This document shows, one piece after another, positions 48,050-57,193 of a stretch of DNA of 64,000 nt. Both the position numbers and the translations under genes were made by a program. Where the stretch lies: the NCBI RefSeq assembly GCF_017565765.1, contig NZ_JAGDYP010000002.1, positions 62,001 through 126,000 of the forward strand. Reading direction: 5' to 3'. The notes beneath the pieces were generated by a model. The model worked only from the letters and a program-made list of their open reading frames with translations, searched no databases and was not told the origin of the DNA. This stretch comes from Capnocytophaga bilenii (GTDB lineage: Bacteria > Bacteroidota > Bacteroidia > Flavobacteriales > Flavobacteriaceae). The first letter of the stretch is position 1. Every line of letters begins with the position of its first letter.

Positions 48050-48700
48050 TTAGGAGTTTTTATTCCAAATAATATCTTGAGCAAATTCACGGAGGAGCTT
48101 AGGATTATTTTGTATGATCCAATACTTAAAACCCAAAAACTCTCGATTTATGGTTAATTCCTCTTGTAAAACAAGCCTTGTTTGTTCATTATCAGCTATC
48201 AAGAAGTTATTGATGGCTTTCTGAAAAACATTCATTTTACTGAGAAAATCTTCAAAAAAGCGTTCTTCTTTTGTTTTTCTCATTTTATGAGTGCCATTGA
48301 AAATTCTCTCTAAAAGAGAGAGCGTTTGTTGTACTTCTGTAGAAGCAGAAATACCTACCTGCTTAAAGACTGCTTTTTTATTGAGATAATCTAACTCTTG
48401 AGTAATAAGACTTTCTATAGGCTCTTGGGCAGGATTCAATATGTTGTCAAAGAGATTACTTTTCTTGCCATTACAATAACTACAAGATAAAAAAAGATTA
48501 TGCCAATCGTATTTTTCTTCGGGAAAATGTTCTTGGCTATGAAGGTGTTCCACTTGGAAATCAGTAGTTAGCACTCGCTCACACAGATAACATTTACCCT
48601 GATGATCGGCGATAAGTTGCTGTTTTACCTCTTCAGAATCATATTTTTTTTGAACACTTAAGGATTCAGGTGATGTTGTTTTTTTGAATACTTTTATCAT
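48050..48700 (-). CDS. HNH endonuclease, PtuB-like (Septu-type defence)
   Basis: 216 aa. HNH core: GKCYLCER (first CxxC, ~36-43), FQVEHLHSQEHFPEEK (the D/E-H pair), YDWHNLFLSCSYCNGKK (N and second CxxC). This matches TIGR02646-type HNH proteins and PtuB of Septu and of retron Ec78-like systems. The rest is helical. Its start overlaps the ATPase stop by 4 bp (ATGA), so both are made together. In Septu, the ATPase complex is thought to control this nuclease during phage infection. No reverse transcriptase or retron RNA is visible nearby, so a stand-alone Septu-like pair is preferred. Confidence 0.8.
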   Translation of the reverse strand: MIKVFKKTTSPESLSVQKKYDSEEVKQQLIADHQGKCYLCERVLTTDFQVEHLHSQEHFPEEKYDWHNLFLSCSYCNGKKSNLFDNILNPAQEPIESLITQELDYLNKKAVFKQVGISASTEVQQTLSLLERIFNGTHKMRKTKEERFFEDFLSKMNVFQKAINNFLIADNEQTRLVLQEELTINREFLGFKYWIIQNNPKLLREFAQDIIWNKNS

Positions 48701-49926
48701 ACTTCCAAAGAGTTTATAACAGCTATATATTGGTTCTTCAAGCGAAGGTATTCGCCTACTATCAAGGGAGAAACAACTTCGGGGATTTTATCAAAATCAT
48801 TGATAAGGCTTTTTAGTTCGCTTTTTTCACTGCTCAGGAGTGTTTCCTTTTCTAAGAGCTTTTTGAGCTTATCCAATTGCATTTCGGCATAGCTAGAAGA
48901 GGTTCTTACCCCAAAATATCCCTCTGCCAAAGATTCATACGAATATTCGGTAAGATCATCTACCAACTCTTGGTGCTCTAAATCAAAAGCAATGGCATTA
49001 CCTATAGAGTTTAGTACAAAAGGAGAATGGGTAGTAACGATAAATTGTATGTTGGGGAATAGCTGGGTGAGCAAAGGTAATACCAAGCGCTGTAGTTCTA
49101 AGTGCAAATGCGTTTCTACCTCATCTATCAGCACGATTCCTTCCTGCTGGTAAGCTCTAGTGAGGGTGTCCTTGCGCTGCATTTTTAGGATAAGGTCTAT
49201 AATGATTTCCAGCACAGCCGCAAAACCATCAGACATTTCAGTAAATTTAAATGTTTTGCCTTGGGTAAGTATCTGAAAAGAATAATCTTTGTAATTAAAT
49301 AGCAACTGAAGCGCATCATCTTGAAATACTTTCTTTAGAAGTATTTCAAAATCAACAAACCAAGTTTTTATGATATCAGCTTCTCTATCTAAATTTTCAT
49401 TACGAGCTAAGGCTTCTTGTATTTTAAGGTCGGACAAAAAGTTTAGGAACTCCCTTGTAGCGATTTCTTTAGTATTCCATACTTCTTTAATAGCGGGTTT
49501 GGTAGGGTTTAGGGGTTCATTAATCACTACCTTTCGGTTAGCTTGATAGAAAGCAATGATAAATTCCCCTTTTTGGTATTTACTTATAAAGTCATCTATA
49601 TTGTAGAAATCAACTTTTACTTCACCAAAATAAAAAGCATATTGTTTTTTGTTGTTTTCCAACCATTTCTCATCATCAACGCTATTGCTTCCATTATTTA
49701 GCTTATCTTCATAGTATTTTATATACTGTTCATAGCTTAAAAAAAAATTATAAGAGTTATATGCTATTTTATCGAAAAGATTAGCTATAGCCTGAAGTAC
49801 AGAAGTTTTCCCGCTCCCATTTTTCCCAGTAAGGATAAGATGAGGGTAAGTGTCATTCTCTATAGGAATGTCTATGTTCTGAAGGTGTCGTATCTTATTG
49901 ATATGTATTTTGTGGATATATCTCAT
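48697..49926 (-). CDS. AAA/ABC-type ATPase, PtuA-like (Septu-type defence)
   Basis: 409 aa from the ATG at 49926 (MRYIHKIHINKIRHLQNIDI). It is an overcoming-lysogenization/RecF-like ATPase without TOPRIM: Walker A LTGKNGSGKTSVLQ (~34-47), an insertion of mainly charged helices, signature-like FTEMSDGFAAVLEII, Walker B GIVLIDEVETHLHLELQ and H-loop IVTTHSPFVL. A helical C-terminus contains LKKLLEKETLLSSEKSELKSL. With the overlapping HNH gene it forms a Septu-like pair. A -7 box lies about 27 bp upstream. Confidence 0.8.
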   Translation of the reverse strand: MRYIHKIHINKIRHLQNIDIPIENDTYPHLILTGKNGSGKTSVLQAIANLFDKIAYNSYNFFLSYEQYIKYYEDKLNNGSNSVDDEKWLENNKKQYAFYFGEVKVDFYNIDDFISKYQKGEFIIAFYQANRKVVINEPLNPTKPAIKEVWNTKEIATREFLNFLSDLKIQEALARNENLDREADIIKTWFVDFEILLKKVFQDDALQLLFNYKDYSFQILTQGKTFKFTEMSDGFAAVLEIIIDLILKMQRKDTLTRAYQQEGIVLIDEVETHLHLELQRLVLPLLTQLFPNIQFIVTTHSPFVLNSIGNAIAFDLEHQELVDDLTEYSYESLAEGYFGVRTSSSYAEMQLDKLKKLLEKETLLSSEKSELKSLINDFDKIPEVVSPLIVGEYLRLKNQYIAVINSLEV

Positions 49927-49952
49927 AACAGACTGAAAAATGTTTGTTTTTG

Positions 49953-49960
49953 CAAATGTA
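49953..49960 (-). promoter_or_regulatory. -7 box of the Septu-like operon
   Basis: TACATTTG then CAAAAA on the minus strand; a TTTG at 49975-49978 is only 14 bp away, so the -33 is not standard. Confidence 0.4.
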
Positions 49961-50048
49961 CAAAAATATATTAACAAATATGTGTTTTATTGCTTTCTAA
50001 ATTATAATAATCTAATTGTTACCTAACTTCTAGGTTGCCTTCTTTTTG

Positions 50049-50096
50049 ATGAGGCTGTCCTAAAAAGTTTAAAACAAACTTTTAAGACAGCCTCAT
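50049..50096. repeat. Minimal hairpin form of the TGTCC-AAAAAG repeat family
   Basis: ATGAGGCTGTCCTAAAAAGT (50049-50068), then TTAAAACAAA, then ACTTTTAAGACAGCCTCAT. The two ends of the family face each other with almost no core. It lies between luxS and the Septu-like operon and may also end transcription; the T-run is on the plus strand. Confidence 0.75.
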
Positions 50097-50123
50097 TTTT
50101 ATTTACAGTGCATAAAATTCTTT

Positions 50124-50603
50124 TTAAGCAGGGTAGTTCAGATTTTCATCTGTAAGGTGATAGAGTGTTTCTTCCAAATACTTTTTAGCTTCGTATTTAG
50201 CCATAGGCAAGTTGTTGTTGTAGAAATTGCCGCATTCCATAGCCGAAGCACCAGGGATTTCCCCTTCAAAAGCAGCGATATATTCAAAAAGTTCGGTGAT
50301 GAGCGGGGCAATATCTCGTGAAGTATAGTCGCCAGCCAAGATAAGGTAATTACCCGTCATACAGCCCATTGGTCCCCAGTAAATAATTTTATCCTTCCAC
50401 TGAGGGTTGTTGCGCAGCCAAGTGGCAGCAAGGTGTTCAATCGTATGTATTTCGGGGCTGCCCAATACAGGTTCGCGGTAGGGTAATTTCATACGAATGT
50501 CAAACGAAGTAAGCACTTCATTGCCTACGTAATCTTTACGTGATACATAAATGCCACGAGCGAGTCGCAAGTGGTCTATACAAAAGCTTGCAATTCTATC
50601 CAT
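50124..50603 (-). CDS. luxS: S-ribosylhomocysteine lyase LuxS
   Basis: 159 aa. It cleaves S-ribosylhomocysteine to homocysteine and DPD, the precursor of autoinducer-2, in the activated methyl cycle. The metal ligands H53 and H57 are in EIHTIEHLAA, the third (C124) in AMECGNFYNN. The catalytic Cys81 is in GPMGCMTGNY. The N-terminal FCIDHLRLARGIYVSRKD has the conserved H11 and R/D residues. Monocistronic with its own -7 box. Confidence 0.97.
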   Translation of the reverse strand: MDRIASFCIDHLRLARGIYVSRKDYVGNEVLTSFDIRMKLPYREPVLGSPEIHTIEHLAATWLRNNPQWKDKIIYWGPMGCMTGNYLILAGDYTSRDIAPLITELFEYIAAFEGEIPGASAMECGNFYNNNLPMAKYEAKKYLEETLYHLTDENLNYPA

Positions 50604-50630
50604 ATAGTTTGATGTTTAGTGTTTAAGGCA

Positions 50631-50638
50631 CAAAAGTA
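50631..50638 (-). promoter_or_regulatory. -7 box of luxS
   Basis: TACTTTTG then TGCC on the minus strand, 27 bp before the ATG. Confidence 0.45.
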
Positions 50639-50662
50639 GTAAATTAATTGATAAAAAAAGTA

Positions 50663-52345
50663 TTATTCATTAATCATCACATTTTTTCCACGTTCTATCT
50701 TAAAGCGTTCTTTATTCCAGTGGAATGGTTTAAAGTCGTGGTTTTTGATGATTGTATTATTCTTATAAATAACATTTTCTACTGATTTGGCGTACAATAT
50801 AGGCTCGTCAAAAGTCTCAAAAATATTATTTTTTATACGAATGTTGGAGTGAAAGTATTTTTTTTGCTGCTCCAAGTTAGGTATTTCAGGATAAATAGAA
50901 ATAATTGCATTTGTAAATTGATAGTTAGCCGTCAAAGCGTTTACAAAGCGATTGTGAGCGATAGTAACATCCCTACAAGCACCCGTTTCGTACCAACCAT
51001 TGCAGTCGCCACAAAGCAAAATCGCCGCTCCGTGAGTGTGATCAAATAAGTTGTGAGAGCAAATTACCTTTTTGGGCGTACTAAACAGCGCCCCACGTGC
51101 CCTATTATTTCGGATAATATTATGCGAAAAAATCACTTTAGGAGTAAGCGTTAGGTTTTCTATTCCGCAATTTAATTGCCCCGATATTTCATCTGGAATT
51201 TTTTCAGAAAAACGAATTTCAAATGTTTTAGCTCCCTTGTCAGAGGCACTATCAGTAGCTTTTATAGCCTCAATACGATAGGTTTTGTCGCCTATGGTTT
51301 CCATAGTTTCGGCAGCTACAAATTGTACTTCATCACCCGCTTTCCCCCAACTAAATCCCCACGATTGAGGGTGCATATACCGAGCCGTGATGCTATGACT
51401 TGATAGCCGTTCAATCACTTTTAGGTAAGTTCCGTGCACGTTGATAGCATCATCAGCCATTCCCTCATAAAGTCCTTTTTCTGAACGAATAGTTCCGCTA
51501 CACCCCGAAAAATGAGTAGCATCGGCTTGAGTAGTAAAAAAACGCTCCGACCCCTGCTTGATTGCTACTTCAAAGCCTTTGAGCGAGATGTTTTCAGTCA
51601 GCTGCGCTAGGAGTCCCATTCCGTAGGCGTTGTGTACTTTTACATTTTCTAACTTTATGTTTTTGCTATCAGTGATAAATATAGCAGGGGTAGGGCGCAG
51701 GTAGTTGCGCAGCACCAAGCGTTCATCTTTTTTCAAATAAGGCTTAGCACCCATCCCCTCTATTTGCAAAACATTAGGAGCCAATTCCTTTACATTGGTG
51801 GGCTCAAAAGGCAATTCAACCCGTTGGTAAGTCAGGTGTTTGTTAGGAGCAAAGAAAATACCGCTCACAGGGATATCTTCGTAATCTTCGCCATAAAATA
51901 GCAATTTGCCGTCTCTTACCTTGTAATTACCCTCAGGAAAAAGTTTCCCAACAATCGTGTTGTTTAGCGAATCCACTTCGGTAATGTGCAGTTGGCGCAT
52001 ATGAGGAATCGCAAAATCAATTGAAAAATTTTTAAGAGTAACATTGGTGCAATGATTTAGTACTATCGGCAGGATAGTGCCGTGAAATACAAAGTCGCTA
52101 CCATTGCCGTCAATTACCACATTATGAGCATTTTCCAAGTATAAAGCTACTTTTTTAGGGTTTGTTTGGTCGTGGTTAGAGATGTATAGTTCTTTTTCGC
52201 AAGTTTCGGACAAGTGGAAGTTGTAAGTGTCTTTTTTTAGTGAAAAGCGTTTGTGTTGCTGAGTGTCAATTTTAGAAGGGTGAGTAACCGAAGTTTTACA
52301 AGCTACAAGAGCACAGCACATTAGTATGGCATAATGTATTTTCAT
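50663..52345 (-). CDS. GH110 alpha-1,3-galactosidase (parallel beta-helix lipoprotein)
   Basis: 560 aa. Lipobox LVAC (Cys ~16) followed by KTSV without an acidic surface signal. The long beta-helix has repeated N-V-x-I/L-x-N/D-x turns (VVIDGNGSDFVFHG, VTLKNFSIDF, IKLENVKVHNAYGMG). GH110 landmarks are ATHFSGCSG, MADDAINVHGTYL (conserved D-D and N-V-H-G), YMHPQSWGFSWGKAGDEV and GDCNGWYETGACRDVTIAHN. GH110 enzymes remove terminal alpha-1,3-galactose from blood-group B and linear B antigens by inversion. No SusCD neighbour is present. The family is fairly clear from motifs; A- versus B-type specificity is uncertain. Confidence 0.78.
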   Translation of the reverse strand: MKIHYAILMCCALVACKTSVTHPSKIDTQQHKRFSLKKDTYNFHLSETCEKELYISNHDQTNPKKVALYLENAHNVVIDGNGSDFVFHGTILPIVLNHCTNVTLKNFSIDFAIPHMRQLHITEVDSLNNTIVGKLFPEGNYKVRDGKLLFYGEDYEDIPVSGIFFAPNKHLTYQRVELPFEPTNVKELAPNVLQIEGMGAKPYLKKDERLVLRNYLRPTPAIFITDSKNIKLENVKVHNAYGMGLLAQLTENISLKGFEVAIKQGSERFFTTQADATHFSGCSGTIRSEKGLYEGMADDAINVHGTYLKVIERLSSHSITARYMHPQSWGFSWGKAGDEVQFVAAETMETIGDKTYRIEAIKATDSASDKGAKTFEIRFSEKIPDEISGQLNCGIENLTLTPKVIFSHNIIRNNRARGALFSTPKKVICSHNLFDHTHGAAILLCGDCNGWYETGACRDVTIAHNRFVNALTANYQFTNAIISIYPEIPNLEQQKKYFHSNIRIKNNIFETFDEPILYAKSVENVIYKNNTIIKNHDFKPFHWNKERFKIERGKNVMINE

Positions 52346-52390
52346 AAGGTATATTTTTGTGGTTTGTATTTTTTCAGGCTACAAAGATAG

Positions 52391-52558
52391 GAGAAAATTA
52401 GAGAATTAGCAAATTGGAGAATTAGCAAATTAGGAAATTAGAAAATTAGAGAATTAGCAAATATACCATTAAACACATATCCCCAGCGAACCTTGAGCGA
52501 AGGATGAGCGAAGGATGAGCGAAGGATAAGGGGAGGATAACGCTTGTGCGGCTCGCAC
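52391..52558. repeat. A+T-rich short repeats and an 11-bp triplicate upstream of the glycosyltransferase
   Basis: GAGAATTAGCAAATT and variants repeat at 52400-52463. GAGCGAAGGAT is present three times in tandem (52495-52527). GTGCGGCTCGCAC (52546-52558) is a 5-bp-stem hairpin with the same GCT loop as GTGTGGCTCACAC at 11850. No gene is seen in the 266-bp gap apart from the promoter. Confidence 0.7.
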
Positions 52559-52579
52559 TGAAGAATAAACATTATTTTG

Positions 52580-52587
52580 TATCTTTG
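52580..52587 (+). promoter_or_regulatory. -7 box of the glycosyltransferase gene
   Basis: TATCTTTG then CCCC, 24 bp before the ATG at 52612; it rules out the longer frame starting at 52546. Confidence 0.5.
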
Positions 52588-52611
52588 CCCCATCAAAAAA
52601 TAAATCAATTA

Positions 52612-53730
52612 ATGAACATCGCTTTAGACGCTAAACGCGCTTTCCACAACACACGCGGGCTCGGTAACTATAGCCGAGACCTTATCCGTATTCTGCAAGA
52701 ACACGAAATAGGTCATCTATACCTATTCAACCCTCAAAAACGCAAATTTTTAGGGGTGAAAATAGATAACAATACTACCGAAATTACGCCTCAATCCTTC
52801 TTCTGGAAAAAGCTGAAAAGCCTATGGCGCAGCCTGAAAATTACAGCAATAGCTCGTGATTTGCCTATTGATATCTATCACGGACTTTCGGGCGAAATTC
52901 CTCGCAATATTCATCGCTACATTCCCACAATAGTTACCATTCACGACCTCATCTTTATGCGCTACCCGCAGCTCTATTCCTTTTTTGACAGAAAAATGCA
53001 CTACCGCAAGTTTCTGTACGCTGCCCACAACGCCCAGCATATCATCGCCATTAGCGAACAAACCAAGCAAGATATCATTCACTATTTAGGCGTTCCCGAA
53101 AATAAAATAAGCGTTGTTTATCAAGGTTGCCATAAAGCCTTTAAGCAAACCTATACCGAAGCCGAAAAAGCAGCAGTACGCACCAAATACCAGCTGCCCG
53201 AACGCTTTGTGCTAAATGTAGGCGCGATAGAGCCTCGCAAAAACGCTCTCGAAATAGTAAAAGCAATTGCTCCTTTGCCGGACTTCTCACTGGTGCTGGT
53301 AGGCAAGCAAACGGCTTATTACCAGCAAATAAGAAACTATGCCCAGCAGCACCATATGGAACACAGAGTGCAAGCCCTCAAAGGCGTAACGATGGAAGAA
53401 TTGGCGATTATCTATCAGCTATCTGAGGTGTTTTGTTATCCTTCGGTATTTGAAGGGTTTGGTATTCCTATTATTGAGGCGCTCTTTTCGGGCGTTCCTA
53501 TAATAACCACACAAGGCAGCTGTTTCCCCGAAGCGGGGGGCGAAGGGAGTATTTACATTTCGTTGGATAATGCAGCTGATGAGATACGCGAGGCGATACA
53601 GCGCATCAGTAGCGACCGTGTTTTGCGAGAAGAGATGATAGAGAAAGGCTATGCCCACGCGCAGCATTTTACTGACGAAGCCGTATATCAGCAGCTAATG
53701 GCAGTATATAAAAAAAACGAACAGCTATAA
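52612..53730 (+). CDS. GT4-type glycosyltransferase
   Basis: 372 aa from the ATG at 52612 (MNIALDAKRAFHNTRGLGNY). GT-B fold: an N-terminal acceptor domain with TRGLGNYSRDLI and IPTIVTIHDLIFMRYP, and a C-terminal donor domain with VLNVGAIEPRKNALEIV, EVFCYPSVFEGFGIPIIEALFSGVPIITT (the E-x7-E sugar-nucleotide motif; Glu of EGFG and of EAL). It transfers a sugar from a nucleotide sugar to a glycan or lipid acceptor; substrate unknown. No other polysaccharide genes are adjacent. Its stop codon lies in the loop of its own terminator. Confidence 0.88.
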   Translation: MNIALDAKRAFHNTRGLGNYSRDLIRILQEHEIGHLYLFNPQKRKFLGVKIDNNTTEITPQSFFWKKLKSLWRSLKITAIARDLPIDIYHGLSGEIPRNIHRYIPTIVTIHDLIFMRYPQLYSFFDRKMHYRKFLYAAHNAQHIIAISEQTKQDIIHYLGVPENKISVVYQGCHKAFKQTYTEAEKAAVRTKYQLPERFVLNVGAIEPRKNALEIVKAIAPLPDFSLVLVGKQTAYYQQIRNYAQQHHMEHRVQALKGVTMEELAIIYQLSEVFCYPSVFEGFGIPIIEALFSGVPIITTQGSCFPEAGGEGSIYISLDNAADEIREAIQRISSDRVLREEMIEKGYAHAQHFTDEAVYQQLMAVYKKNEQL

Positions 53731-53746
53731 ACTGTTCGTTTTTTTA
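53713..53746 (+). terminator. Terminator overlapping the glycosyltransferase stop codon
   Basis: AAAACGAACAG (53714-53724), loop CTATAAA containing the TAA stop, CTGTTCGTTTTTTT (53732-53745). The left arm is coding, so stem formation depends on ribosome release. Confidence 0.85.
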
Positions 53747-53774
53747 TGTTTTAAACTTTTTGGGGACTGCCCGT

Positions 53775-54596
53775 TTATGGTTTAGGGTGTATTTTAGCAG
53801 CGTAAGTACTCCATTTGGCGGCTGTTTTATAATCATTTACTGATATAGCAGGTACATAGATATTAGGGATTTGGTCTGCATTCAAGCCAAAGAAGATATC
53901 ATCACCTAAAGTAGGAGGGTTGAGCGCATCAATAGTAATGCTTTGCAATGCGCTACAGTATCCGAAAACAAGGTCATCAATCTTTTCTACAGAAGCAGGT
54001 AAGAATACTTTAGTAAGAGCTCTACAGCTAGCAAAAGCTACTTCGCCTATTTGCTTAACTTCTGAGCCTCTTAAGTCTACTTGTGTAAGAGCCTGACAAG
54101 AGTGAAATGCACCTTTACTTATAACCCCTACTTTCCCAAAAGTTACTTCTTTTAGATGGTAGCAATTAGAAAACATACTATTAGAAATTTCAGTAGTATA
54201 AGGCAATTGTACAGATTCTATATCTGAGAAATAGAAAGCTCCTTTGCCGAAAACTACATTAGAGGTAGTGTTAAACTTTACACCTCCTGTAAGTTTTGTG
54301 CCTGCAAAAGCACTTTCACCTATTTCTTTCAAACTATTAGGAAATACAATAGAGGTAAGATTTGAACCTTTGAAGGCTTCAAATCCTATAGTGTTTACTC
54401 TTTGCAGCTTGCTGTCAGCTTGCATATCAAGAGTAGTGGTGCTGCTGTTTGTCCATTTCACTAAAGTAAGTCCGTCTGCGTTTAATTGATAATCGCTGGC
54501 AGGCACATCGTTTTTGTTTTTGTTGTCATCGCTTTTACTACAACTTGCAAAAGCTAAAACAGCTAAAGAAGCTGCTAAAAAAATGCTTTTTTTCAT
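53775..54596 (-). CDS. BspA-type leucine-rich repeat surface lipoprotein
   Basis: 273 aa. Lipobox FASC then SKSDD, a near match to the surface-export signal. Residues ~75-245 contain about seven LRR_5 (BspA/TpLRR) repeats of 22-24 residues with the phrase I-G-x-x-A-F-x-x-C (IGFEAFKGSNLTSIVFPNSL, IGESAFAGTKL, ISKGAFHSCQALTQVDLRGS, IGEVAFASCRALTKVFLPAS, IDDLVFGYCSALQSITI). The end (NIYVPAISVNDYKTAAKWSTYAAKI) is a typical BspA cap. Proteins of this type in oral Bacteroidota bind fibronectin/fibrinogen or partner bacteria; here that is inference. Confidence 0.85.
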   Translation of the reverse strand: MKKSIFLAASLAVLAFASCSKSDDNKNKNDVPASDYQLNADGLTLVKWTNSSTTTLDMQADSKLQRVNTIGFEAFKGSNLTSIVFPNSLKEIGESAFAGTKLTGGVKFNTTSNVVFGKGAFYFSDIESVQLPYTTEISNSMFSNCYHLKEVTFGKVGVISKGAFHSCQALTQVDLRGSEVKQIGEVAFASCRALTKVFLPASVEKIDDLVFGYCSALQSITIDALNPPTLGDDIFFGLNADQIPNIYVPAISVNDYKTAAKWSTYAAKIHPKP

Positions 54597-54626
54597 ATTG
54601 ATTTATTTTTACAATAAAATTTGCAG

Positions 54627-54634
54627 CAAAAGTA
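54627..54634 (-). promoter_or_regulatory. -7 box of the leucine-rich lipoprotein gene
   Basis: TACTTTTG then CTGC on the minus strand, 30 bp before the ATG. Confidence 0.45.
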
Positions 54635-57190
<2,556 letters not shown>

Positions 57191-57193
57191 TGT

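Noticed and set aside
50049-50096. Plain luxS terminator
   Set aside because: The T-run is on the plus strand, not downstream of luxS on the minus strand, and the ends match the dispersed repeat family; kept as a repeat with possible terminator activity.
48050-50123. Retron Ec78-type system around the ATPase/HNH pair
   Set aside because: No reverse transcriptase gene or msr-msd-like inverted repeats were found beside the pair.
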